Below, piece by piece: positions 47,801 through 60,500 of a DNA stretch of 64,000 bases. Numbering within the stretch: position 1 is the stretch's first letter; each line of letters starts with the position of its first letter. Below the pieces are notes generated by a model. The model saw only the letters and a program-made list of their open reading frames with translations, was not told the origin of the DNA and searched no databases. Location of the stretch: positions 62,001 through 126,000 of the forward strand of contig JAPQWV010000638.1 in assembly GCA_027422505.1 (NCBI GenBank). The letters are read 5' to 3'. This DNA comes from Craterostigma plantagineum. Lineage: Eukaryota > Streptophyta > Magnoliopsida > Lamiales > Linderniaceae. A program made the position numbers and the translations under genes.

Positions 47801-50290
47801 TCCATCGACCTCGAACATTCGCCCGATTCTGACTTAGGGTTGCTGTCCGAGTTGAATCGGCCGAAACCGGCAGTCAGCACGATTTTGACTATAACTTTCG
47901 AATGACAAATCGGACGACCCTGATTCAAATTCATATGGAAATCCAACTTGATTATCTAGAGTAGTTATGTTTTAGGTTAGGCCCGGTTCGAAGTCCATCG
48001 ACCTCTAATATTTGCCCGATTCTGACTTAGGGTTGCTATCCGAGTCGAATAGTCCGAAACTGGCGGTCTGCATGATTTTGACTATAACTTTCGATTGACA
48101 AATCGAACGACCCTGATTCAATTTCGTTTGGAAAGACAACTTGATTATCTAGCATTATATGTTTTAAGTTAGTCCCGATTCGAAGTCCATCGACCTCGAA
48201 CATTCGCCCGATTCTGACTTAGGGTTGCTGTCAGAGTCGAATCGGCCGAAACCGGCAGTCAGCACGATTTTGACTATAACTTTCGAATGACAAATCGGAC
48301 GACCCTGATTCAAATTCATATGGAAATCCAACTTGATTATCTAGAGTTGTTATGTTTTAGGTTAGGCCCGGTTCGAAGTCCATCGACCTCTAATATTTGC
48401 CCGATTCTGTCTTAGGGTTGCTATCCGAGTCGAATAGTCCGAAACTGGCGGTCTGCACGATTTTGACTATAACTTTCGATTGACAAATCGGACGACCCTG
48501 ATTCAATTTCGTTTGGAAAGACAACTTGATTATCTAGCATTTTATGTTTTAAGTTAGTCCCGATTCAAAGTCCATCGACCTCGAACATTCGCCCGATTCT
48601 GACTTAGGGTTGCTGTCCGAGTTGAATCGGCCGAAACCGGCAGTCAGCACGATTTTGACTATAACTTTCGAATGACAAATCGGACGACCCTGATTCAAAT
48701 TCCTTTCGAAAGCCAATGGATTTTCTAGAATTTTTAGGTTTTAAGTTAGTCCCTATTTGAAGTCCATCAACCTCGAAAGTTCGCCTCATTCTGACTTGGG
48801 GTTGTTGTCAGAGTCGAATCGGCCGAAACTGGCAGTCTGCACGATTTTGACTATAACGTTTGATTGATAAATTGGACGACCCTGATTCAAATTCCTATAA
48901 AACTCCAACTTGATTATCTAGAATTTTATGTTTTAGGTTAGTCCAGATTCGAAGTCCATCGACCTCGAACATTCGCCCGATTCTGACTTAGGGTTGCTGT
49001 CCGAGTTGAATCGGCCGAAACCGGCAGTCAGCACGATTTTGACTATAACTTTCGAATGACAAATCGGACGACCCTGATTCAAATTCATATGGAAATCCAA
49101 CTTGATTATCTAGAGTAGTTATGTTTTAGGTTAGGCCCGGTTCGAAGTCCATCGACCTCTAATATTTGCCCGATTCTGACTTAGGGTTGCTATCCGAGTC
49201 GAATAGTCCGAAACTGGCGGTCTGCATGATTTTGACTATAACTTTCGATTGACAAATCGAACGACCCTGATTCAATTTCGTTTGGAAAGACAACTTGATT
49301 ATCTAGCATTATATGTTTTAAGTTAGTCCCGATTCGAAGTCCATCGACCTCGAACATTCGCCCGATTCTGACTTAGGGTTGCTGTCAGAGTCGAATCGGC
49401 CGAAACCGGCAGTTAGCACGATTTTGACTATAACTTTCGAATGACAAATCGGACGACCCTGATTCAAATTCATATGGAAATCCAACTTGATTATCTAGAG
49501 TTGTTATGTTTTAGGTTAGGCCCGGTTCGAAGTCCATCGACCTCTAATATTTGCCCGATTCTGTCTTAGGGTTGCTATCCGAGTCGAATAGTCCGAAACT
49601 GGCGGTCTGCACGATTTTGACTATAACTTTCGATTGACAAATCGGACGACCCTGATTCAATTTCGTTTGGAAAGACAACTTGATTATCTAGCATTTTATG
49701 TTTTAAGTTAGTCCCGATTCAAAGTCCATCGACCTCGAACATTCGCCCGATTCTGACTTAGGGTTGCTGTCCGAGTTGAATCGGCCGAAACCGGCAGTCA
49801 GCACGATTTTGACTATAACTTTCGAATGACAAATCGGACGACCCTGATTCAAATTCCTTTCGAAAGCCAATGGATTTTCTAGAATTTTTAGTTTTAAGTT
49901 AGTCCCTATTTGAAGTCCATCAACCTCGAAAGTTCGCCTCATTCTGACTTGGGGTTGTTGTCAGAGTCGAATCGGCCGAAACTGGCAGTCTGCACGATTT
50001 TGACTATAACGTTTGATTGATAAATTGGACGACCCTGATTCAAATTCCTATAAAACTCCAACTTGATTATCTAGAATTTTATGTTTTAGGTTAGTCCAGA
50101 TTCGAAGTCCATCGACCTCGAACATTCGCCCGATTCTGACTTAGGGTTGCTGTCCGAGTTGAATCGGGCGAAACCGGCAGTCAGCACGATTTTGACTATA
50201 ACTTTCGAATGACAAATCGGACGACCCTGATTCAAATTCATATGGAAATCCAACTTGATTATCTAGAGTTGTTATGTTTTAGGTTAGGCC
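41822..50290. repeat. Higher-order repeat: hexamer of about 1,154 bp
   Basis: Six different monomers repeat in fixed order. The first monomer's TTCTGACTTAGGG lies at 42,826, 43,981, 45,134, 46,289, 47,443, 48,597 and 49,750, so units are 1,153-1,155 bp. In the unit 43,981-45,134 the six monomers begin at 43,981, 44,173, 44,366, 44,559, 44,751 and 44,942 (lengths 191-193). Marker words are: 2, GACTTGGGGTTGTTG; 4, CGGTCTGCATGATT with CAAATCGAACGACC; 5, GCTGTCAGAGTC; 6, GATTCTGTCTTAGGG. Neighbouring units differ by only a few bases, for example GCATTATATG against GCATTTTATG. The part before 42,826 is a partial, slightly different unit. Confidence 0.93.
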
Positions 50291-52990
50291 CGGTTCGAAG
50301 TCCATCGACCTCTAAAATTTGCCCGATTCTGACTTAGGGTTGCTATCCGAGTCGAATAGTCCGAAACTGGCGGTCTGCACAATTTTGACTATAACTTTCG
50401 ATTGACAAATCGGACGACCCTGATTCAATTTCTTTTGGAAAGACAACTTGATTATCTAGCATTTTTATGTTTTAAGTTAGTCCCGATTCGAAGTCCATCG
50501 ACCTCGAACATTCGCCCGATTCTGACTTAGGGTTGCTGTCCGAGTCGAATCGGCCGAAACCGGCAGTCAGCACGATTTTGACTAAAACTTTCGAATGAGA
50601 AATCGGACGACCCTTATTCAAATTCATATGGAAATCCAACTTGATTATCTAGAGTTTTTATGTTTTAGGTTAGGCCCGGTTCGAAGGCCATCGACCTCTA
50701 ATATTTGCCCGATTATGTCTTAGGGTTGCTATCCGAGTCGAATAGTCCGAAACTGGTGGTCTGCACGATTTTGCTTATAACTTTCGATTGACAAATCGGA
50801 CGACCCTGATTCAATTTCTTTTGGAAAGACAACTTGATTATCTAGCATTTTTATGTTTTAAGTTAGTCCCGATTCGAAGTCCATCGACCTCAACATTCGC
50901 CCGATTCTGACTTAGGGTTGCTGTCCGAGTCGAATCGGCCGAAACCGGCAGTCTGCACGATTTTGACTATGACTTTCGATTTACAATTTGGATGACCCTG
51001 ATTCAAATTCCTATAAAACGCTAACTTGATTATCTAGAATTTTTATGTTTTAAGTTAGTCCCTATTTGAAGTCCATCAACCTCGAAAGTTCGCCTCATTC
51101 TGACTTGGGGTTGTTGTCAGAGTCGAATCGGCCGAAACTGGCAGTCTGCACGATTTTGACTATAACGTTTGATTGATAAATTGGACGACCCTGATTTTCC
51201 TATAAAACTCCAACTTGATTATCTAGAATTTTTATGTTTTAAGTTAGTCCAGATTCGAAGTCCATCGACCTCGAACATTCACCCGATTCTGACTTAGGGT
51301 TGCTGTCCGAGTTGAATGGGCCGAAACCGGCAGTCAGCACGATTTTGACTATAACTTTCGAATGACAAATCGGACGACCCTGATTCAAATTCATATGGAA
51401 ATACAACTTGATTATCTAGAGTTGTTATGTTTTAGGTTAGGCCCGGTTCGAAGTCCATCGACCTCTAATATTTGCCCGATTCTGACTTAGGGTTGCTATC
51501 CGAGTCGAATAGTCCGAAACTGGCGGTCTGCATGATTTTGACTATAACTTTCGATTGACAAATCGAACGACCCTGATTCAATTTCGTTTGGAAAGACAAC
51601 TTGATTATCTAGAATTTTTATGTTTTAAGTTAGTCCCGATTCGAAGTCCATCGACCTCGAACATTCGCCCGATTCTGACTTAGGGTTGCTGTCCGAGTCG
51701 AATCGGCCGAAACCGGCAGTCTGCACGATTTTGACTATAACTTTCGATTTACAATTTGGACGACCCTGATTCAAATTCCTATAAAACACTAACTTGATTA
51801 TCTAGAATTGTTATGTTTTAAGTTAGTCCCTATTTGAAGTCCATCAACCTCGAAAGTTCGCCTCATTCTGACTTGGGGTTGTTGTCAGAGTCGAATCGGC
51901 CGAAACTGGCAGTCTGCACGATTTTGACTATAACGTTTGATTGATAAATTGGACGACCCTGATTCAAATTCCTATAAAACTCCAACTTGATTATCTAGAA
52001 TTTTTATGTTTTAAGTTAGTCCCATTCGAAGTCCATCGACCTCTAATATTTGCCCGATTCTGACTTAGGGTTGCTATCCGAGTCGAATAGTCCGAAACTG
52101 GCGGTCTGCACGATTTTGACTATAACTTTCGATTGACAAATCGGACGACCCTGATTCAATTTCGTTTGGAAAGACAACTTGATTATCTAGCATTTTTATG
52201 TTTTAAGTTAGTCCCGATTCGAAGTCCATCGACCTCGAACATTCGCCCGATTCTGACTTAGGGTTGCTGTCCGAGTCGAATCGGCCGAAACCGGCAGTCA
52301 GCACGATTTTGACTATAACTTTCGAATGACAAATCGGACGACCCTGATTCAAATTCCTTGGAAACCCAATGGATTTTCTAGAATTTTTATGTTTTAAGTT
52401 AGTCCCTATTTGAAGTCCATCAACCTCGAAAGTTCGCCTCATTCTGACTTGGGGTTGTTGTCAGAGTCGAATCGGCCGAAACTGGCAGTCTGCACGATTT
52501 TGACTATAACTTTGATTGATAAATCGGACGACCCTGATTCAAATTCCTATAAACTCCAACTTGATTATCTAGAATTTTTATGTTTTAGGTTAGTCCAGAT
52601 TCGAAGTCCATCGACCTCGAACATTCGCCCGATTCTGACTTAGGGTTGCTGTCCGAGTTGAATCGGCCGAAACCGGCAGTCAGCACGATTTTGACTATAA
52701 CTTTCGAATGACAAATCGGACGACCCTGATTCAAATTCATATGGAAATCCAACTTGATTATCTAGAGTTGTTATGGTTTAGGTTAGGCCCGGTTCGAAGT
52801 CCATCGACCTCTAAAATTTGCCCGATTCTGACTTAGGGTTGCTATCCGAGTCGAATAGTCCGAAACTGGCGGTCTGCACAATTTTGACTATAACATTCGA
52901 TTGACAAATCGGACGACCCTGATTCAATTTCGTTTGGAAAGACAACTTGATTATCTAGCATTTTATGTTTTAAGTTAGTCCCGATTCGAA
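50291..52990. repeat. Satellite right of the regular hexamer block
   Basis: It resembles 41,050 onwards at an offset of about 9,237 (eight hexamer lengths): TTGACTAAAACTTTCGAATG at 41,341 and 50,578 marks the correspondence. It contains a small deletion variant CCCTGATTTTCCTATAAAAC near 51,190. No gene is seen. Confidence 0.75.
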
Positions 52991-54590
52991 GTCCATCGAC
53001 CTCGAACATTCGCCCGATTCTGACTTAGGGTTGCTGTCCGAGTCGAATCGGCCGAAACCGGCAGTCAGCACGATTTTGACTAAACTTTCGAATGACAAAT
53101 CGGACGACCCTGATTCAAATTCATATGGAAATCCAACTTGATTATCTAGAGTTTTTATGTTTTAGGTTAGGCCCGGTTCGAAGTCCATCGACCTCTAATA
53201 TTTGCCCGATTCTGTCTTAGGGTTGCTATCCGAGTCGAATAGTCCGAAACTGGTGGTCTGCACGATTTTGCTATAACTTTCGATTGACAAATCGGACGAC
53301 CCTGATTCAATTTCTTTTGGAAAGACAACTTGATTATCTAGCATTTTTATGTTTTAAGTTAGTCCCGATTCGAAGTCCATCGACCTCGAACATTCGCCCG
53401 ATTCTGACTTAGGGTTGCTGTCCGAGTCGAATCGGCCGAAACCGGCAGTCTGCACGATTTTGACTATAACTTTCGATTGACAATTTGATGACCCTGATTC
53501 AAATTCCTATAAAACGCTAACTTGATTATCTAGAATTTTTATGTTTTAAGTTAGTCCCTATTTGAAGTCCATCAACCTCGAAAGTTCGCCTCATTCTGAC
53601 TTAGGGTTGTTGTCAGAGTCGAATCGGCCGAAACTGGCAGTCTGCACGATTTTGACTATAACGTTTGATTGATAAATTGGACGACCCTGATTTTTCCTAT
53701 AAATCCAACTTGATTATCTAGAATTTTTATGTTTTAAGTTAGTCCAGATTCGAAGTCCATCGACCTCGAACATTCGCCCGATTCTGACTTAGGGTTGCTG
53801 TCCGAGTCGAATCGCCCGAAACCGGCAGTCAGCACGATTTTGACTAAACTTTCGAATGACAAATCGGACGACCCTGATTCAAATTCATATGGAAATCCAA
53901 CTTGATTATCTAGAGTTTTTATGTTTTAGGTTAGGCCCGTTCGAAGTCCATCGACCTCTAATATTTGCCCGATTCTGTCTTAGGGTTGCTATCCGAGTCG
54001 AATAGTCCGAAACTGGTGGTCTGCACGATTTTGCTATAACTTTCGATTGACAAATCGGACGACCCTGATTCAATTTCTTTTGGAAAGACAACTTGATTAT
54101 CTAGCATTTTTATGTTTTAAGTTAGTCCCGATTCGAAGTCCATCGACCTCGAACATTCGCCCGATTCTGACTTAGGGTTGCTGTCCGAGTCGAATCGGCC
54201 GAAACCGGCAGTCTGCACGATTTTGACTATAACTTTCGATTTACAATTTGGACGACCCTGATTCAAATTCCTATAAAACTCAACTTGATTATCTAGAATT
54301 TTTATGTTTTAAGTTAGTCCCTATTTGAAGTCCATCAACCTCGAAAGTTCGCCTCATTCTGACTTGGGTTGTTGTCAGAGTCGAATCGGCCGAAACTGGC
54401 AGTCTGCACGATTTTGACTATAACGTTTGATTGATAAATTGGACGACCCTGATTTTCCTATAAAACTCCAACTTGATTATCTAGAATTTTTATGTTTTAA
54501 GTTAGTCCAGATTCGAAGTCCATCGACCTCGAACATTCGCCCGATTCTGACTTAGGGTTGCTGTCCGAGTCGAATGGGCCGAAACCGGCA
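52991..54590. repeat. Tandem duplication of a four-monomer unit
   Basis: Two units about 762 bp apart share GACTAAACTTTCGAATGAC (near 53,079 and 53,843), GATTTTGCTATAACTTTCG (near 53,266 and 54,027) and the CTGATTT-TCCTATAAA deletion variant (near 53,690 and 54,450). Confidence 0.75.
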
Positions 54591-57500
54591 GTCAGCACGA
54601 TTTTGACTATAACTTTCGAATGACAAATCGGACGACCCTGATTCAAATTCATATGGAAATCCAACTTGATTATCTAGAGTTGTTATGTTTTAGGTTAGGC
54701 CCGGTTCGAAGTCCATCGACCTCTAATATTTGCCCGATTCTGACTTAGGGTTGCTATCCGAGTCGAATAGTCCGAAACTGGCGGTCTGCACGATTTTGAC
54801 TATAACTTTCGATTGACAAATCGAACGACCCTGATTCAATTTCGTTTGGAAAGACAACTTGATTATCTAGAATTTTATGTTTTAAGTTAGTCCCGATTCG
54901 AAGTCCATCGACCTCGAACATTCGCCCGATTCTGACTTAGGGTTGCTGTCCGAGTCGAATCGGCCGAAACCGGCAGTCTGCACGATTTTGACTATAACTT
55001 TCGATTTACAATTTGGACGACCCTGATTCAAATTCCTATAAAACACTAACTTGATTATCTAGAATTGTTATGTTTTAAGTTAGTCCCTATTTGAAGTCCA
55101 TCAACCTCGAAAGTTCGCCTCATTCTGACTTGGGTTGTTGTCAGAGTCGAATCGGCCGAAACTGGCAGTCTGCATGATTTTGACTATAACGTTTGATTGA
55201 TAAATTGGACGACCCTGATTCAAATTCCTATAAAACTCCAACTTGATTATCTAGAATTTTTATGTTTTAAGTTAGTACCCATTCGAAGTCCATCGACCTC
55301 TAATATTTGCCCGATTCTGTCTTAGGGTTGCTATCCGAGTCGAATAGTCCGAAACTGGCGGTCTGCACGATTTTGACTATAACTTTCGATTGACAAATCG
55401 GACGACCCTGATTCAATTTCGTTTGGAAAGACAACTTGATTATCTAGCATTTTTATGTTTTAAGTTAGTCCCGATTCAAAGTCCATCGACCTCGAACATT
55501 CGCCCGATTCTGACTTAGGGTTGCTGTCCGAGTTGAATCGGCCGAAACCGGCAGTCAGCACGATTTTGACTATAACTTTCGAATGACAAATCGGACGACC
55601 CTGATTCAAATTCCATATGGAAATCCAACTTGATTATCTAGAGTTGTTATGTTTTAGGTTAGGCCCGGTTCGAAGTCCATCGACCTCTAATATTTGCCCG
55701 ATTCTGTCTTAGGGTTGCTATCCGAGTCGAATAGTCCGAAACTGGCGGTCTGCACGATTTTGACTATAACTTTCGATTGACAAATCGGACGACCCTGATT
55801 CAATTTCGTTTGGAAAGACAACTTGATTATCTAGCATTTTTATGTTTTAAGTTAGTCCCGATTCGAAGTCCATCGACCTCGAACATTCGCCCGATTCTGA
55901 CTTAGGGTTGCTGTCCGAGTCGAATCGGCCGAAACCGGCAGTCAGCACGATTTTGACTATAACTTTCGAATGACAAATCGGACGACCCTGATTCAAATTC
56001 CTATAAAACTCCAACTTGATTATCTAGAATTTTTATGTTTTAAGTTAGTCCAGATTCGAAGTCCATCGACCTCGAATATTTGCCCGATTCTGACTTAGGG
56101 TTGCTGTCCGAGTCGAATCGTCCGAAACTGGCAGTCTGCACGATTTTGACTATAACTTTCGATTGACAAATCGGACGACCCTGATTCAATTTCCTATGGA
56201 AACTCAACTTGATTATCTAGAATTTTATGTTTTAAGTTAGTCCCGATTCGAAGTCCATCGACCTCGAACATTCGCCCGATTCTGACTTAGGGTTGCTGTC
56301 CGAGTTGAATCGGCCGAAACCGGCAGTCAGCACGATTTTGACTATAACTTTCGAATGACAAATCGGACGACCCTGATTCAAATTCATATGGAAATCCAAC
56401 TTGATTATCTAGAGTTGTTATGTTTTAGGTTAGGCCCGGTTCGAAGTCCATCGACCTCTAAAATTTGCCCGATTCTGACTTAGGGTTGCTATCCGAGTCG
56501 AATAGTCCGAAACTGGCGGTCTGCACAATTTTGACTATAACATTCGATTGACAAATGGACGACCCTGATTCAATTTCGTTTGGAAAGACAACTTGATTAT
56601 CTAGCATTTTTATGTTTTAAGTTAGTCCCGATTCGAAGTCCATCGACCTCGAACATTCGCCCGATTCTGACTTAGGGTTGCTGTCCGAGTCGAATCGGCC
56701 GAAACCGGCAGTCAGCACGATTTTGACTAAAACTTTCGAATGAGAAATCGGACGACCCTGATTCAAATTCATATGGAAATCCAACTTGATTATCTAGAGT
56801 TTTTATGTTTTAGGTTAGGCCCGGTTCGAAGTCCATCGACCTCTAATATTTGCCCGATTATGTCTTAGGGTTGCTATCCGAGTCGAATAGTCCGAAACTG
56901 GCGGTCTGCACGATTTTGCTATAACTTTCGATTGACAAATCGGACGACCCTGATTCAATTTCGTTTGGAAAGACAACTTGATTATCTAGCATTTTTATGT
57001 TTTAAGTTAGTCCCGATTCGAAGTCCATCGACCTCGAACATTCGCCCGATTCTGACTTAGGGTTGCTGTCCGAGTCGAATCGGCCGAAACGGCAGTCTGC
57101 ACGATTTTGACTATAACTTTCAATGACAAATTGGACGACCCTGATTCAAATTCCTTTGGAAAGCCAATGGATTTTCTAGAATTTTAGGTTTTAAGTTAGT
57201 CCCTATTTGAAGTCCGTCAACCTCGAAAGTTCGCCTCATTCTGACTTGGGGTTGTTGTCAGAGTCGAATCGGCCGAAACTGGCAGTCTGCACGATTTTGA
57301 CTATAACGTTTGATTGATAAATCGGACGACCCTGATTCAAATTCCTATAAAACTCCAACTTGATTATCTAGAATTTTTATGTTTTAGGTTAGTCCAGATT
57401 CGAAGTCCATCGACCTCGAACATTCGCCCGATTCTGACTTAGGGTTGCTGTCCGAGTTGAATCGGCCGAAACCGGCAGTCAGCACGATTTTGACTATAAC

Positions 57501-60500
57501 TTTCGAATGACAAATCGGACGACCCTGATTCAAATTCATATGGAAATCCAACTTGATTATCTAGAGTTGTTATGGTTTAGGTTAGGCCCGGTTCGAAGTC
57601 CATCGACCTCTAATATTTGCCCGATTCTGACTTAGGGTTGCTATCCGAGTCGAATAGTCCGAAACTGGCGGTCTGCACAATTTTGACTATAACTTTCGAT
57701 TGACAAATCGGACGACCCTGATTCAATTTCGTTTGGAAAGACAACTTGATTATCTAGCATTTTTATGTTTTAAGTTAGTCCCGATTCGAAGTCCATCGAC
57801 CTCGAACATTCGCCCGATTCTGACTTAGGGTTGCTGTCCGAGTCGAATCGGCCGAAACCGGCAGTCAGCACGATTTTGACTAAACTTTCGAATGACAAAT
57901 CGGACGACCCTGATTCAAATTCATATGGAAATCCAACTTGATTATCTAGAGTTTTATGTTTTAGGTTAGGCCCGGTTCGAAGTCCATCGACCTCTAATAT
58001 TTGCCCGATTATGTCTTAGGGTTGCTATCCGAGTCGAATAGTCCGAAACTGGTGGTCTGCACGATTTTGCTTATAACTTTCGATTGACAAATCGGACGAC
58101 CCTGATTCAATTTCGTTTGGAAAGACAACTTGATTATCTAGCATTTTTATGTTTTAAGTTAGTCCCGATTCGAAGTCCATCGACCTCGAACATTCGCCCG
58201 ATTCTGACTTAGGGTTGCTGTCCGAGTCGAATCGGCCGAAACCGGCAGTCTGCACGATTTTGACTATAACTTTCGATTTACAATTTGGACGACCCTGATT
58301 CAAATTCCTATAAAACGCTAACTTGATTATCTAGAATTGTTATGTTTTAAGTTAGTCCCTATTTGAAGTCCATCAACCTCGAAAGTTCGCCTCATTCTGA
58401 CTTGGGGTTGTTGTCAGAGTCGAATCGGCCGAAACTGGCAGTCTGCACGATTTTGACTATAACGTTTGATTGATAAATTGGACGACCCTGATTCAAATTC
58501 CTATAAAACTCCAACTTGATTATCTAGAATTTTTATGTTTTAAGTTAGTCCAGATTCGAAGTCCATCGACCTCGAACATTCGCCCGATTCTGACTTAGGG
58601 TTGCTGTCCGAGTTGAATGGGCCGAAACCGGCAGTCAGCACGATTTTGACTATAACTTTCGAATGACAAATCGGACGACCCTGATTCAAATTCATATGGA
58701 AATCCAACTTGATTATCTAGAGTTGTTATGTTTTAGGTTAGGCCCGGTTCGAAGTCCATCGACCTCTAATATTTGCCCGACTTAGGGTTGCTATCCGAGT
58801 CGAATAGTCCGAAACTGGCGGTCTGCATGATTTTGACTATAACTTTCGATTGACAAATCGAACGACCCTGATTCAATTTCGTTGGAAAGACAACTTGATT
58901 ATCTAGCATTATATGTTTTAAGTTAGTCCCGATTCGAAGTCCATCGACCTCGAACATTCGCCCGATTCTGACTTAGGGTTGCTGTCAGAGTCGAATCGGC
59001 CGAAACCGGCAGTCAGCACGATTTTGACTATAACTTTCGAATGACAAATCGGACGACCCTGATTCAAATTCATATGGAAATCCAACTTGATTATCTAGAG
59101 TTGTTATGTTTTAGGTTAGGCCCGGTTCGAAGTCCATCGACCTCTAATATTTGCCCGATTCTGTCTTAGGGTTGCTATCCGAGTCGAATAGTCCGAAACT
59201 GGCGGTCTGCACGATTTGACTATAACTTTCGATTGACAAATCGGACGACCCTGATTCAATTTCGTTTGGAAAGACAACTTGATTATCTAGCATTTTATGT
59301 TTTAAGTTAGTCCCGATTCGAAGTCCATCGACCTCGAACATTCGCCCGATTCTGACTTAGGGTTGCTGTCCGAGTCGAATCGGCCGAAACCGGCAGTCAG
59401 CACGATTTTGACTATAACTTTCGAATGACAAATCGGACGACCCTGATTCAAATTCCTATAAACTCCAACTTGATTATCTAGAATTTTTATGTTTTAAGTT
59501 AGTCCCTATTCGAAGTCCATCGACCTCGAATATTTGCCCGATTCTGACTTAGGGTTGCTGTCCGAGTCGAATCGGCCGAAACTGGCAGTCTGCACGATTT
59601 TGACTATAACTTTCGATTGACAAATCGGACGACCCTGATTCAATTTCTATGGAAACTCAACTTGATTATCTAGAATTTTTATGTTTTAAGTTAGTCCCGA
59701 TTCGAAGTCCATCGACCTCGAACATTCGCCCGATTCTGACTTAGGGTTGCTGTCCGAGTCGAATCGGCCGAAACCGGCAGTCAGCACGATTTTGACTATA
59801 ACTTTCGAATGACAAATCGGACGACCCTGATTCAAATTCATATGGAAATCCAACTTGATTATCTAGAGTTGTTATGTTTTAGGTTAGGCCCGGTTCGAAG
59901 TCCATCGACCTCTAATATTTGCCCGATTCTGACTTAGGGTTGCTATCCGAGTCGAATAGTCCGAAACTGGCGGTCTGCACGATTTTGACTATAACTTTCG
60001 ATTGACAAATCGGACGACCCTGATTCAATTTCGTTTGGAAAGACAACTTGATTATCTAGCATTATTATGTTTTAAGTTAGTCCCGATTCGAAGTCCATCG
60101 ACCTCGAACATTCGCCCGATTCTGACTTAGGGTTGCTGTCCGAGTCGAATCGGCCGAAACCGCAGTCAGCACGATTTTGACTATAACTTTCGATTGACAA
60201 ATCGGACGACCCTGATTCAAATTCCTATGGAAAGCCAACTTGATTTTCTAGAATTTTTATGTTTTAAGTTAGTCCCTATTTGAAGTCCATCGACCTCGAA
60301 AGTTCGCCCGATTCTGACTTGGGGTTGCTGTCCGAGTCGAATCGTCCGAAACTGGCAGTCTGCACGATTTTGACTATAACTTTCGATTGACAAATCGGAC
60401 GACCCTGATTCAAATTCGTATAAAGACAACTTGATTATCTAGAATTTTTATGTTTTAAGTTAGTCCCGATTCGAAGTCCATCGACCTCGAACATTCGCCC

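Noticed and set aside
42833..49942. Repeated 61-79 codon open frames on the minus strand starting MRRTFEVDGLQ
   Set aside because: They recur at the 1,154-bp satellite period, cross monomer boundaries, differ by frame-breaking indels elsewhere and resemble no protein. They are by-products of the repeat.
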